Made by a program: the position numbers and the translations under genes. Source: Gorsachius magnificus (taxonomy: Eukaryota > Chordata > Aves > Pelecaniformes > Ardeidae). From it: a DNA stretch of 64,000 nucleotides. Of the stretch, positions 26,101-36,600 are shown piece after piece. The DNA lies in NCBI GenBank assembly GCA_034008185.1, contig CM067082.1, positions 123,195,988 through 123,259,987 on the forward strand. The letters run 5' to 3'. The notes beneath the pieces were generated by a model. That model was not told the DNA's origin and did no database searches. It worked only from the letters and a program-made list of their open reading frames with translations. Numbering within the stretch: the first letter of the stretch is position 1; every line of letters begins with the position of its first letter.

Positions 26101-29100
26101 TTCTGCAATATTTTCATCTTTATTTATTAAGGGACTGATGTCTTCAAGAATTTCGTTCACCAGCTCCAGGTTGTTGTCACTGACAGCCTCGAGTTTAGAA
26201 TCTTCCAGTCGCTCATGAGCCTGTAAGATTAAGTATATGAGAATATATTGTAAATAAGTTTCAAATAGTTCCAATTTATAAACCTTTTAATTAATTTCTT
26301 GGTGCAACCTTTAGTGGGAAAGCCAGAAAAATTACATATAGTATAACCTGTGTATTTTGTCTTAAGACTGCTGAAGGATTTTGCATGCTTAACTACATGA
26401 CTCAACAAACTTTATAAACAGCACCTGTTAGAGATGCTTGTACATCTTATTTCCTATCAACTCTATGCTATATAAAACAAATAGTCCTCTCTGAACAGTA
26501 TAGTGCCGCAGATCTTTTCTGCTTCAGAACCCAGTACAAGTACACCTTCTAGAAGGACAAAAAAGGAACTATGGGATCTGCTCAGAAAAAAAATAGTCTG
26601 CAAGAGAAGCATTTACCTCAGGCTCCTCTCATTCCAACACCTTCAGAATAAAATTGTAAAGGAAAGTCTGCATAACTAAGGAAATTCTGAAGAAAATCTG
26701 TGGCAAAGACAGCTAACAGTATCCTGGGCTGCATTAAGAATAATGTTGCCAGAAGGTCAAGCTCTATTCAGCACTGGTGAGGCCACCCCTGGAGTACTGT
26801 GTACAGTTCTGGACATACTGGAGAGAGTCCAGCAAAGGGCCACAAAGAGGATGAAGGGACTGGAGCACCTCACATTTGAGGAAAGGCTGAGAGAGCTGGG
26901 ACTGTTTAGCCTGGAGAAGAGAAGGCTCAGGGGGGATCTCATCAATGTCTATAAATACCTAAAGGGAAGGCACAACAAGGATGAAGTCAGGCTCTTTTCA
27001 GGGGAGCCCAGTGACAGGACCAGAGGCAATGGGCACAAACTGAAACACAGGAGACTCTGTCTGAACACAAAGAAACACTATTTTTTATTCTGAGGCTGGC
27101 TGAACACTGGCACAGTTTGCCCAGAGAGGTTTGAGTCTCCTTTCTTGGAGATATTTAAAAGCTGTCTGGACATGGTCCTGGGCAACCATTTCCAGGTGAC
27201 CCCACTTGAGCAGGGGTTTGGACCAGATGCCCTCCAGAGGTACCTTCCAACTTCAACCACTCTGTGATACTGTGATAACTTTTCATCTCTGTCTAGAGCT
27301 ATTGCTGAAGACATAACCCTTTCCTGAACACTGCAGATACTTAAATTCATGGAAATGTAGGAGCTTTGAGCTGCCAGAGGAACATCTCATAAATCCGACT
27401 GCTTCACTTATTACAGGCAGTGCTGTATCATAAAATTAGGAAATAAGAGGAGGCCAAAAATAACTAAGATTCTCAATGCACTCAATTAAGAGTTATTTAC
27501 AACACCATAGCAACACGAAGTTCAAAAACGAACAATCGTTTTGGTGTGTAAAAACACAACAAATAACAGATATGTTTTGGAGTCCTCTATATATACTTCC
27601 CATAAACATAATTTGAAGATATGCACAACACATCTACTTTCTTATTAGTGCTTTAAAACAGATGTTAAAATAAAATTTTGCTAAACCCAGAAAACTTTGT
27701 TTCCTGAAATCATCTGAATATTAAATTCTACTTCATATCTGTAAAATGGTATTTCTGCAGGACTGACGATCAAACACTGGAAAGGGTAACTTAACATAGA
27801 CAAACACATTTCAAGCATTCCCCAACACCAACACGCACAAACCAAATGACCATAACTACAAAGTCATAGGAAGCTTGGCCCCTACACACATTCTCCTTAA
27901 TAAGGGAATGCCCTTTTGTACATAATATGTACAGTAAACAATATTCTTTTATAGTTTACTTTTTTTACAGCAAGTAAAAAACACAAATCTATTGACTTCT
28001 AAACACACTCCAACTGCAAAACCTTTGTAGCATTAGAGAATATGGGTTGCCTTCTTTCTCACTCATTTTCTTTAAAATACTACCACTAACACAGAGTATA
28101 ATCTAAATACAAATGTCATCGCCCTTCACTCCAAAATCAAGGCCACATATAATACTGGGAAACAGAAAGTTTATCAGTCAACAACCTCTAATCCTGTAGT
28201 ATGTTGGGGAGTAGCAGGATATGGAGTGGTATGAATAATTTAAAAAAAAAAAAGCCAAATGTTGAAACAGTAAGGCATCTGCCTCCAACAGTCTGACATC
28301 CTAAATACTAGACTCAATGTTTATAGATTACTCCTAAGATGTTACCTTGGTCTGGGTTAGGCATTCACCTGGTATGCTGTAGGCTACGCTACAGTACTAA
28401 AAGCAACACTGTGACTGCAGAAAAGAAGATAAAGTTTTGAGGTTCAAAAGAACAGTTAATTCAGGAGAAGAGAATTTTGATAAGACAGTACAGTAGGAAA
28501 ACTGGGTAAAATTCATGCATGTTCCAAATTCAAAAACTGTTTTTAAAAAAGCACAACAATTCTAAAGGCTAGTTAGGATTCAGCATAAACATCAGTAAAT
28601 GCAGGAAAATGCATTTTACAGTGATTACAGTTACTTCCCCTTTCCCCTACCACCCACTGAAGAATTGAAAGGTACAGTAAAAGAATCCTATCTGAAAAAC
28701 AATCTGCAATTTCTACCTTGATGCCTTTATTCTAGACAGAAAAAGTGTGAAATGAACTTAACGCAATTTTAAAAGATTAGCCAAACTTTGCAAAAAATTA
28801 TAATATAATATAAAAATATTATAAACTAACTACTATACTTATTGCTTGCCTTCATTTTTTTAAGGACTGAAACAAAAAAATAAGCTTGTATGGCTCATGG
28901 CACATTTCTCTAAGTTTCTTTTTGGCCTTTTTGGGATACTTTACATAATGATTAGTCTTAATAACTGACTAATAAAGGAAAATGAAAAACCTTTTATGTT
29001 TCTGGCCTGGTCTGAAATTAATCTGCTTAAATAATCTGACCATCTCAGGGTCCTGAGAATTGCCCATTCTGTTAAAACTAGCTCTTCTAATGGAAAAACA

Positions 29101-30671
29101 AGTTTTACATATTTTTAGAGACAAATGGATATATATGAACTACATATACTTCATGAAATGTGTTCTCATTTTGATCTTGTCCTTATTTAGCTCTGGTGGT
29201 TAGGACTGAGGTTTTGGGTAAAATTCTGAAATAACTACAAAAGAAAATATGAGTGAGGTCATGGCATATGAACACAATTAAAACCTTTCAACATTCTAGA
29301 TAAAGCAAGTTTATAGTTAAGAGTCTGTTTCCATGACAAGCACTTTTTTGCATCTGCTAGTCATTAAATTCCACATAATTGTAATTGGCCATTAAAGCAC
29401 AAATACTTGATAAGAAAAAAATGCTTTGCAATGAACATTTTCTTTACGATAAATATTAAATTAAAGATGATGTATGCAGCAAATACTGAAGTTGGAAACA
29501 ACTCTAAGTAAGAAAATGCTTTTACTTACTCTAGTAAATTCAGGCAGTCATCTCACTAGCAGATGAGACATATCCATTATTTCGAAGTTTATTACTATGC
29601 AATGTCTTACACTTAAAACCAATTTTTTTGAACAGCTAAACAGAAGTAAGTTCTTATATGAATTCTTACAAGAAGTTTTCCTTTCCAGATTTTTATATTG
29701 AGCAAAATCCCTGCACAACAATCCTTAGCTTTACAGAGTATTTCATGCCTGCCCAGAGGGCATTGCTTTCAGATGTCTATTCATATTAAAGACACAGCTA
29801 CTTTTAAGTTAACTATTTTTTCCTTGTGAAAGGAGCTTATTTTTACAAAGTAATATTAAGAAAGAATATGTGCTGTATAATATTGACTGCATTTCCTACT
29901 ACATTTTAATTACAGAGTCCAAAGATTTTTTTTTAAATATCTCCTTACCTATTTATGAATATGTACCATTTATCAATAAAAGATTTTCATCATGCAAGAC
30001 CAAAACTAAGGATAGCCCATGTCTCAGAGAGCTGACAATCAAAGGTCCCAGTATTACTCTGAGATCCAGGAAAGGGCATGGAGAGAATATTTCACTTGGC
30101 TGATCGGAAAGTCATTTTGAGCCAAAGACAAAAAGAAAACTTGTTTACGCCATGGGGGAAAAAAGGTTATTGCTCTTACTTTTCATCTTTGGCAAAAATG
30201 CTAAAAGTCGGAAGCCATCCGGTTTTGCACGCAACAGTGGTCATGAGACTATATCAACACCAACTGCTTCTAATTTCAAGTATTTTGACATTTTCTTCAT
30301 AAATAATTTTACATTATTTCTGGAATCTGTGATTTTTTCTTCTTCCTCTAGATTCTTCCACATAACAATAAATCAGCGTGCACAGAAATTACATTATACT
30401 AAATCTTCACCTTCAAGAACTCCTTCAAGTCTTTTAATAAGACATACCATATATAAAAGCCATTGTTAATACCTCAATCCACGCTCAGTGTTCATACGAA
30501 AATTTAAGAGTTAAAATATTCCCAAAGTATACTCAGAGCAGCAAGTTTAAATACCTTAGCAAGTGATCTTACAATAGGGTTTTCCATAATTCCTTTAAGA
30601 AAAATCAGGTCTATTTCTTCAGCACCTGTCGATGTCGGCAGATCAGTAAGGTTATCCAGGACCTGCTGCAT
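4954..30671 (-). CDS. PALS2: PALS2 (MPP6), MAGUK scaffold, complete coding region in 11 exons
   Basis: Joining the 11 minus-strand exons listed separately gives 1623 nt: 540 codons plus TGA, with no frameshift or internal stop. Family knowledge: PALS2/MPP6 is a p55-like MAGUK, a peripheral membrane scaffold that binds LIN7 through its L27 region and adhesion or cytoskeletal partners through PDZ, SH3 and hook. Seen here: two L27 segments (about residues 1-107), PDZ (about 130-209), SH3 (about 215-284), a basic hook with five lysines (304-308), and a GUK domain (about 338-525). The GUK P-loop reads GAQGVGRRS (345-353), with arginine where active kinases have lysine, as expected for a non-catalytic MAGUK domain. 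The protein ends ISWVY. MPP2 is the closest alternative. PALS2 is preferred because the exons agree closely with the human PALS2 sequence I recall, including the same total length. Confidence 0.97.
5131..7524 (-). other. PALS2 intron between coding exons 10 and 11
   Basis: A 2394-base GT-AG intron. It contains one long G/T low-complexity block (6973-7082) and otherwise unique AT-rich sequence. No recognisable transposon or RNA gene was seen. Confidence 0.85.
6973..7082. repeat. G/T-rich low-complexity tract with (GGTT)n
   Basis: About 110 bases composed almost only of G and T on the plus strand, with a (GGTT)n run at 7051-7068 and T runs at both sides. On the transcribed PALS2 RNA it reads as CCAA/CA-rich. 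A spurious 200-codon open frame crosses it. Confidence 0.85.
7525..7653 (-). CDS. PALS2: PALS2 coding exon 10 (GUK)
   Basis: 129 nt, 43 codons (residues 440-482), phase 0. It begins [20 protein letters not shown] and ends [12 protein letters not shown]. Acceptor TTGTTTCTAG and donor ACT|GTAAGC. It is separated from exon 9 by the shortest intron of the gene (252 bases). Confidence 0.96.
7906..8108 (-). CDS. PALS2: PALS2 coding exon 9 (GUK core)
   Basis: 203 nt, completing Phe372 and encoding residues 373-439, phase 1 in and 0 out. It contains [12 protein letters not shown] and [12 protein letters not shown], the two segments aligned with the GMP-binding region of guanylate kinases, which MAGUKs use for protein binding. 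It ends ILDVNPQ. Differences from the human protein as I recall it are conservative. Donor CAG|GTATAT, acceptor TTCTTTAG. Confidence 0.96.
8109..9666 (-). other. PALS2 intron between coding exons 8 and 9
   Basis: 1558 bases, GT-AG. Unique sequence; nothing recognisable beyond short A/T runs. Confidence 0.85.
9667..9828 (-). CDS. PALS2: PALS2 coding exon 8 (GUK P-loop)
   Basis: 162 nt, phase 1 on both sides, completing Glu318, encoding residues 319-371 and starting codon 372. It begins [14 protein letters not shown], then [19 protein letters not shown], the degenerate P-loop of the GUK domain, and ends RFGTTVP. Acceptor CTCAATGTAG and donor CAT|GTAAGT. Confidence 0.96.
9829..10855 (-). other. 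PALS2 intron between coding exons 7 and 8, half filled by a CR1
   Basis: 1027 bases, GT-AG. About half is the CR1 fragment at 10097-10612; the remainder is unique. Confidence 0.85.
10097..10612 (-). mobile_element. CR1 LINE 3' fragment
   Basis: Minus-strand CR1, 5' truncated, retaining the C-terminal coding part ([18 protein letters not shown] is readable) and the 3' end reading toward ACCATTCTGTGATTTTG. It shares the same frame-ending change and wording with the plus-strand copy at 26718-27280, so both belong to one subfamily, but it lacks a 21-base stretch present there. It lies in the same orientation as PALS2. Confidence 0.93.
10856..10924 (-). CDS. PALS2: PALS2 coding exon 7 (polybasic hook)
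   Basis: A 69-nt exon in phase 1 on both sides, completing Gly295 and encoding residues 296-317, PFCGTISS, five lysines, then MMYLTTRNA. It lies in the hook between SH3 and GUK, the region that binds protein 4.1-type partners in p55-family MAGUKs. The lysines are written with a run of eight A, a possible slippage site. The acceptor is ATTTCTAG and the donor CAG|GTATCT. A CR1 fragment ends about 240 bases downstream. Confidence 0.93.
10925..11485 (-). other. PALS2 intron between coding exons 6 and 7
   Basis: 561 bases, GT-AG, AT-rich; nothing recognisable. Confidence 0.85.
11486..11585 (-). CDS. PALS2: PALS2 coding exon 6 (end of SH3, start of hook)
   Basis: 100 nt, encoding residues 262-294 plus the first base of codon 295. 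It begins [10 protein letters not shown], includes [15 protein letters not shown], the last SH3 strand, and ends RRDWDNS. Phase 0 in, phase 1 out. The acceptor is TTTTTCCAG and the donor CGG|GTGAGA. Confidence 0.95.
11586..13555 (-). other. PALS2 intron between coding exons 5 and 6
   Basis: 1970 bases, GT-AG. No repeat or RNA gene recognised; a plus-strand T-rich tract at 13520-13551 forms the donor-side sequence. Confidence 0.85.
13556..13687 (-). CDS. PALS2: PALS2 coding exon 5 (SH3 domain)
   Basis: 132 nt, 44 codons (residues 218-261), phase 0. It begins [10 protein letters not shown], the ALYDY-like strand of the SH3, continues through [17 protein letters not shown], and ends with the paired tryptophans of DPNWWQ (259-260). 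The donor is CAG|GTTGGT and the acceptor ATGTTTCAG. The long insert after HFDYNP is typical of MAGUK SH3 domains. Confidence 0.96.
13688..14876 (-). other. PALS2 intron between coding exons 4 and 5
   Basis: 1189 bases, GT-AG; unique sequence, nothing recognisable. Confidence 0.85.
14877..15104 (-). CDS. PALS2: PALS2 coding exon 4 (PDZ domain)
   Basis: 228 nt, 76 codons (residues 142-217), phase 0. It begins [10 protein letters not shown] and covers the rest of the PDZ fold, including [18 protein letters not shown] and the helix with LQELLKN, and ends [10 protein letters not shown]. In this family the PDZ binds C-terminal peptides of membrane partners. The donor is CAG|GTCAGT and the acceptor CTCTTTCAG. 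Confidence 0.97.
15105..15614 (-). other. PALS2 intron between coding exons 3 and 4
   Basis: 510 bases, GT-AG; unique sequence, nothing recognisable. Confidence 0.85.
15615..15767 (-). CDS. PALS2: PALS2 coding exon 3 (L27-PDZ linker and PDZ start)
   Basis: 153 nt, 51 codons (residues 91-141), phase 0 at both ends. It begins [10 protein letters not shown], runs through a Ser/Pro/Asn-rich linker containing PPSSPE, then enters the PDZ domain ([12 protein letters not shown]). It ends in EPL, the first half of the carboxylate-binding loop, which is completed by GV of the next exon. Donor CTG|GTAAGT is strong; the acceptor is CCTTACAG. Confidence 0.96.
17748..17825. repeat. Two perfect tandem copies of a 39-bp unit inside the CR1 3' end
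   Basis: Copies at 17748-17786 and 17787-17825 are identical, each starting TCACCTCGGTTGG and ending CATCGAGTCC. Identity implies a recent duplication. Confidence 0.95.
17853..19517 (-). CDS. CR1 ORF2 C-terminal part: reverse transcriptase
   Basis: A continuous frame of at least 553 codons ending at TAG (17855-17853). It encodes a non-LTR retrotransposon reverse transcriptase. Motif A reads [13 protein letters not shown] (Asp at about residue 201), followed by [10 protein letters not shown] (about 257-266) and the catalytic FADD (about 287-290). The C-terminal CR1 region [18 protein letters not shown] is also present. The listed start is only the edge of the frame; there is no native start because the upstream endonuclease half is lost. 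Lack of stops over this length suggests a recent insertion. It is sense to PALS2 and is not expected to be translated on its own. Confidence 0.9.
21390..21456. repeat. Purine-rich tract
   Basis: About 67 bases of almost pure A/G on the plus strand (GAAA, GGGAA and GAGAAG words) with only a few pyrimidines. This is pyrimidine-rich in the PALS2 sense. Confidence 0.8.
22620..23235 (+). mobile_element. Old LINE relic (CR1/L3-like reverse transcriptase)
   Basis: Plus-strand translation in shifting frames gives FQKAFD near 22836-22853, corresponding to RT motif A. A WMKxxVKRQK segment lies near 22925-22960 and MKFNSLQGK near 23181-23207, in the order expected for the LINE RT palm. Many stops and frameshifts show it is long dead. 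Family assignment is by motif order only. Confidence 0.65.
23318..23485 (+). mobile_element. CR1 LINE 3' fragment
   Basis: Sequence from the CR1 ORF2 C-terminus and 3'UTR, on the plus strand: TTCACTGAGAGAGTGGTCAA followed by the [14 protein letters not shown] coding words and the tail. It abuts a second CR1 fragment of the same orientation at about 23486. Confidence 0.8.
23486..23720 (+). mobile_element. CR1 LINE 3' end with (ATTCT)n tail
   Basis: A plus-strand CR1 3' end: GGAACAGGCTGCCCAGG, then TGGAGTCTCC, TCCAAGGTCCCTTCCAACCC, and a terminal pentanucleotide run (TCTAT units) at about 23699-23720. It starts directly where the previous fragment stops, so one may have inserted into the other, or both derive from a rearrangement. 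Confidence 0.88.
23905..24380 (-). mobile_element. Solo ERVL-like LTR, truncated in U5
   Basis: Minus strand: begins TGTCCTAGTTTTGGCTGGGA at 24380 and runs through the same words as the provirus 5' LTR at 44614. It includes a TATATAAA box at 24124-24117 and an ATTAAA at 23962-23957. The last part, normally ending in TTAAACC-type sequence, is absent and I see no target-site duplication. No internal viral sequence adjoins it. Same orientation as PALS2. Confidence 0.9.
24117..24124 (-). promoter_or_regulatory. TATA box of the solo LTR
   Basis: TATATAAA on the minus strand, in the position of the LTR core promoter, preceding the A/T-rich R-like region. It is a perfect version of the degraded TATATGA in the provirus LTR. 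Confidence 0.6.
26068..26220 (-). CDS. PALS2: PALS2 coding exon 2 (L27 region)
   Basis: 153 nt, 51 codons (residues 40-90), phase 0 at both ends, beginning [10 protein letters not shown] and ending KEPHFQ. The acceptor is TCTTACAG. The donor CAG|GTGCCA is GT but poor at +3 to +6. The acidic and leucine-rich sequence is the end of the first L27 and most of the second, the heterodimerisation module for LIN7-type partners in this family. Confidence 0.95.
26221..30554 (-). other. PALS2 intron between coding exons 1 and 2
   Basis: 4334 bases, GT-AG. It contains one plus-strand CR1 fragment (26718-27280); the rest (27.3-30.5 kb) is AT-rich unique sequence with nothing recognisable. Confidence 0.85.
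26718..27280 (+). mobile_element. CR1 LINE 3' fragment
   Basis: Plus-strand CR1, antisense to PALS2. It keeps a frame of about 116 codons of the ORF2 C-terminus (26743-27093) containing [18 protein letters not shown]. This ends at a TGA shared with the 10.1-kb copy, followed by the 3'UTR to a CTCTGTGATACTGTGAT end. It is the same subfamily as the 10.1-kb fragment but in opposite orientation. Confidence 0.93.
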
Positions 30672-30676
30672 GGCTG
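30555..30676 (-). CDS. PALS2: PALS2 coding exon 1 (start codon, first L27 segment)
   Basis: The start ATG is at 30671-30669, with G at -3, and encodes residues 1-39, beginning [10 protein letters not shown] and ending VRSLAK in phase 0. The acceptor is a NAGNAG: the exon can begin at 30676 or 30673, changing only three untranslated bases just before the ATG. The donor is AAG|GTATTT. This start is chosen because the N-terminus matches PALS2 and because a splice acceptor lies directly upstream, so the remaining 5'UTR must come from a distant exon. The exon supplies most of the first L27 domain. Confidence 0.96.
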
Positions 30677-33600
30677 CTGACAAAACAAAAACAAAAAGTA
30701 AGTACTGTCCAAAACAGGCTTGCATAAACAATATTAACTCTAGAGGTGTTAAGCAGCCAACTACAACTACTGAGAACAAGTGGACAGAATGGAAAAAGAA
30801 TTTTGTTTTTGTTGTTTGAACGGTGGAAATAAAGGATTTATCCAAATCCTTATCAACACAATCAACTTAAATCCATGCCCAGTACATTCCTTTCAAGACT
30901 CACTACTACATGAAGATTGGAAAAAACAAACAAGTATAAACTATGTATAAGGTATGCATAATCTTCCAAATACAATAAAAGCAACTCTTTCATGAGTCTT
31001 TTCATTTAATCTGTCTTTCAGAGGAAGATTTCAGCCCTCATACGTACACCAACCATGAATTTTACAATGCTTGTATAAGCAGATGTCATTGTTTTTAAAA
31101 TGAACACATAGTTCCAAACCAATTCTTTTAACCAAAAATTTGCTTCTAAGGCAGCTCTTACCTTGGGGATACTTGTGTCCGTCCCCAGCAGTCGTTTTTA
31201 CAACTGGTTCTGACTTACTGCACTCCAGCACTAAAAGTGTAGATGGTGCAGATGCTAACACCAACCTGGCACCACAACACACTGCAATGGGAAGTCTATC
31301 CTACAATGCAAAACATACCATACCTGCCCAGTACCCTCAGTGGAGATCTTCCTGACTACCTACAGACTCAGAGAGAGAACTGCAGCAACTTGGGTGAGAA
31401 TGAACAACAGTGCCCAAGAAAAAGGTCAGAAAATCCTATCATCCCAGCTGTCCTGTCCTGTGAAGTCACTGAGGTGAGTGATGAGAATTTATTTTATAAC
31501 TATATGCTTCAACCCTCCCATTTAAGATATAAAAAAGCCACATCTCTTATGTTAGACCACAGGTTCAGTATGTTCACATTACAAGAGTTCTTGTGCATTT
31601 GGGCACGTGTGCACTAGCCCTTAAGCAGGGATTACATCTCCTAGCCCCAAGCTTGCAGAAATGAATATGTGCCAGCTTAGGCTGATCGCAAAAGGGGGCA
31701 CCCCCGGAGACGGTTATGATGTCCTTTGCAAGGGAAATGGTCATTCTTTTCCTGTTTTCCAACAAATGACTAAATATTCTTATCTTGTAATATTATCTTA
31801 GTAGTGAATAACCTATACTGTTCTTGTTTTTAAGTGTATTCTTTTAAACTCCTGCTGAGTTGTATGTGCATGCTCAGACACATACACAGGTATACTAAAA
31901 AAAAAAATCTTCTGTTGAGATCCCCAACAAGCTAAATAGCATTAGAACAACCACTGTGTACTGCAATGCTCCGCATGTTGCATAGCAGCATATATCAAGA
32001 GAATTAGAAAGCATATATGCCCTTTCTCCCACACAGGAATTTACCCTTAACTTTCCTCATTGCTTTATAATGAAAGCTATTATGAAACACTGCACAGTAC
32101 CAAAAAAACCCAGCATTTCTCAACACCTACTTTCTAATCTCAATTCTTCCCAGAAAATTCCATCCCAAGAAAAAAATGTCTGGCCATTCTTTTTGTCAAG
32201 TGGAACTGACTTCTCAACAATCAAACTGTCTTGTGCGCCACATTTTTAACTACAGCAGTGTATGTCAAAAGACTGCATTTATAAAAAACGTCTTAACCAT
32301 ACTTCTCGCTTTCAAAAAGTGAATCTTCTGTGAAACCATGAGTAGGAGGGAAAATGACACTTACTTTATACTTGCAGATTTTGAAGCAGTATTATTTCTA
32401 CTTTTTTAATAGACAAAGTGCTGTTAGCAATCACACATTAGGTAAAGTCACCAAATCAACCTGTAAATAGTCCACATTTTCCTCAGACTAGCTATGTCTT
32501 ATATCTTGACTAGTTCAGCTGCAAGCGCAACTGCCTTGTTTGTTTTCCCAGTTCCCAGTTATAGATTCATGACTCTTAATGCAGTCACACAATCCATAGT
32601 ATTTGCAGAAGTAGACAGATGTTTCTAGCCAATTTACGTAGTGTACGAAGTGCTGCATAAATACTGCAAGTGTTATAAAAAATTTCTTTTTTTTTTTTTA
32701 ATTATAAATTTTTTTAATTCCAAAATCTGAGTAAAAAATTACAGAGGCATGCATAATAAAGACATTCCTTATATATCTCCATGTTAATAAGCTGTTTCTT
32801 ACTAACCCCTTCAGAATTCTGCCTATCTTAGAATGATCAAATTAAAAAATAAAATTCCTACATAAATTTTATCATCAAAGAAAAACTGTTGAGGGCAACA
32901 CTAAGCTTCACAAGAAGATTGACTTTCAAGCTTTGTGCAACTAGACAGGATATTTTCAAATGAGTATTTTACTTAATAAAGGTTTCACAAATTCTAGCAT
33001 CAAAACTATATATTTCAGCATTCTTGGAAAGCAGCAAACACCTTTATCAACATGCAGAGTTAAAAAAATTCACAAAGGCAGATTTGCATCCCAGGTGATC
33101 AAAACCAAAACCATCTGTTTTCAGAAACAGCTTCCTATTGCTGTGCATCTGATGGTTACCTTCTCTCGTGGCACAGCCACCATGGTTAAGAGTCTTCTCA
33201 GCTATAAATAGTGTTGCCTCAATATTAGAAAGAAAAACAAAAAGGCAGGCATATGTAAGTTGGGATAAGGCACCTCTACTCACCCTGGATTGTTGATGCT
33301 TGAACACAATGTGGGTCTCTATATTGCCTCAGTGTACCTAGTTCCCCATCTTAAGGGGAAGATCTTTCTAAGTAGTTGAATAAAGAAAAATACTGTTAAG
33401 TACCCTTTTATTTTAACCAGCTACAAGGTTAAATAAAACATTTTTAGCACGAGAGAAAGCTTTAAGAAGCTTCAACAAGGTCTTTGCACCTGTTTAACTA
33501 GTATGTGGTAACTAGTAACTAGAGCAATGTTTATATGCTTCACTGTGCTTATATGCTTCACAATGTTTCACTGCTTTACATTCACCTCGCAAAAAAATTC

Positions 33601-36600
33601 AGAACATGACCAAATGTTATTTTTCAAAAAGGCATCAAGAGCATCTTCCAATGGGAATTATATCAGCTGATTTATTTAAAAACAATAGAACAGCAATACA
33701 TGGGTACTTTTTGTGACAGACTAGACTAAGCACTTTAATTTCGTGGTTTTAAATTTATTATGCAAGTCATGGGTCAGCTTCAAACGTAGTTCCCGTTTGA
33801 TGTGAAATGCTAATACTTGCTCACATGTGAAAATAGCTTTGAAAGTCTAAGTAACATATTGACCTACATATGCCTTAGATATTCATATGTGTACTTTCAA
33901 ACAATTTGATTTATCCAAAGACAATCTAAGCGGGGGGGAAGACACTTTGGTAAAAGTATTATAGACCCACTTTTTATGTATCTATTCAACAAGTTTTTGT
34001 ATATTCATTTATAGGAAAAATCTTATTAAAATACAAACAGCAGGAGATATGTTGTTTCCAGGCTTAATTGTAATGATCTTTCAGAATAATGTATAAACAC
34101 ATGGAATTTCAAATAGCAGTCTTTAAAACAATTTAACTTTTTTCTTTCCTGGGGCAAAGCCACCTTAGCGCTTTTAGAAAAGTGTCTTATCTTTGAGCAG
34201 CAGGCATGAAAGCTGATGTAAGTGCTCACGTAGGAAAGTTTTACTTAAAAGATCAGGCCCTATTGAGCAAGAAACAGACAGAACTAAGGAGTTTAGAGAC
34301 TACCAAATCTAAATACTCTATTAAAAATTGCCTTTTGAGCCTCCCATCTCTCCCCTGGCAAATCTGCCCTTGAAATGTTGATAGAGGTTACCCACTGGAG
34401 CAGGGGGAGGAGTGGAGAAGACCTGTAGAACTTGCCTCTAAGTCAGGCATACAAGAACTAAGGACTACAGTGAAGCAAACACACAGCCTGGTAAGCAGTC
34501 AAACTGCATAAACTAGGTTGTCTAGAGTGCTCCTTATTGTTGAATTCTTTGGTGTCCAATAAAAAGCAAATGTGTGCTTTTCCTTCAGTGGAAAATTAAT
34601 TGGCTCTCTCTTGCCTCTCTCATCCCATCTTTTAGAGGAAACTGCTAATAACATAGCAACTTTGAGAGCCTACCATGTACCTCCTTCCCTCGCTGAAGAC
34701 AAGCCTTTTTCCAAATTCGAAGACCCATCTGGGTAAAATTTTAAATTCTCATCACAATGCAAAAGGATTTGCTTTTGTGAGGACAGCATGACATAGGCAT
34801 GGTTGACTAAAATGGTTAACAAAACCATCTAGGAACACACACATTACAAGAAACACACATAGACAGCCTCCAGACAGAACAGAAGGAACTGATCAGCAGA
34901 AACAGGCTCTCTGTTGAGGAAAGGTGTTGAAATAAAGGGATTCTCAGGAAAAAGTGACAACAGAAATGAGTTTGAGCTGGGACTCCTAAGAGAAAATGAG
35001 ATTACTACGGGACACCCTTCACTCCAGCCCTTGGTGGTGACGGAGAACACAGGCGCACGTGGAATTAACTTCCACAGTCAATTTTCAAAGAACATCTTCA
35101 TAACCATAGAAAATGTAAAGCCTCAAGCAAGACTCAGCAGGAACATACTGGTCTGCTGTGTACAGGCATTGAACAATTTAATCCTACAATGCATATGACC
35201 CCATACTCAGAGAAGCGTTTGTCATTTGAACCCCATATCAAAAGGGGAAAAGCAGGGGAGGGAAACACATTAATTGATCTCTGTGGCAAACAGCGTGCAT
35301 CCCGAGGCAAAGAATACAGAAATCCTACTTATGAATGCAAAATTACTAAGCAGAATTAACTCCTCCTAATTCATATATAGCTCTTCAGATAACCAAAGGA
35401 TGCTTCAAAGATTTAATCTACATACTGTACCTTACAATAGTAAATTCAGATCAAATAGATGTAAAAGATACTGTGATAACTCTCCTCTTCTTCTATTTGA
35501 AAGAAAAAGACAGGTTTTCACCAAACTCTCAACTGTGACTCTTCTATCAAAATTGATTTTACTCTTTCTTTCAGTGTCTAATTCTTGCCTACATTAATTC
35601 TATGTAAAGTAAGGAGGAAGCATACATTTAAATAAATTTTCCAGATTTGCAGACAGAAGACAAATGTGTCATTCACTGGGGAAAATTAAAGCTTTCCAGA
35701 GTGAATACCTTGCACAGATTTTTTTAGCTCAGTTTCATTTTATTCGTCTCCAAGCTTACAAAATAACAGGAATTAAAAGAAAATTATGTACAATATATTT
35801 AAATAAATGTATGTATATTTATTTCCACGTGAACTACTCATCTGGATAGAAAGCTATAATAAATACCTCAAGGACAATTGGTGAGGCTGGTGCTTCACAT
35901 AGAATCTAGAGAGTTAGATTAAAATCTCGTCACATACATAAACATTGGAAACAATTTCTTGTGTGATTTAAAACCTTTTCAAGAGGGATATATCCAAAAG
36001 AAAGTTTCACAAGACACCCAATATGAATAGACAAAATAAGATTCATTTGTAACTCATACAGCCCTTAACCAATGACAGCTGTTTAATTTTTTTCCATTTG
36101 TATTCATGCTTTCAAAAAAATGGATTTATGCTTTAACATACTGCAGGCAAAACAAAAAAAAAAAATTATTTTGCATTGGCCACTTCTCAGTTATAACATT
36201 TTTGGCAGCTTAGGTCTGAGAAAAGGAGTACCTGTGAACAAGTTAACATTTGGAGGTAGTACAAACAAGGTCATTCACTAACAGACTATTGACCAAGAAT
36301 ATATGAAACACTGACAAAGCCCTCTGTTACTACTGTTAGAGTAAATTTCAGCAACCAGGTTTTAAGACAACAGTCTCTGGGAAAGCATTGTGCAGTGAGC
36401 ACACAGAACATTATGTTTGCATTGCCACAGCCAGGAACTGTATTCACTGAGCAGAGATCACATTTAGAAGTACCTCCAGAGAAGTGCTACAAAAGCGATG
36501 TACAGTTGCAGTTTAGCCCCTCTGCTCCTCTACACTAGGCTACAAATCAGTGACATAGTCCCATACGTGTCACTGACGTCTACGTTGCTTGTTGTAGTAG

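Noticed and set aside
31690..31710. Short GGGGGCACCCCC palindrome
   Set aside because: Only about 12 bases, with no flanking structure to suggest an RNA gene or binding site.
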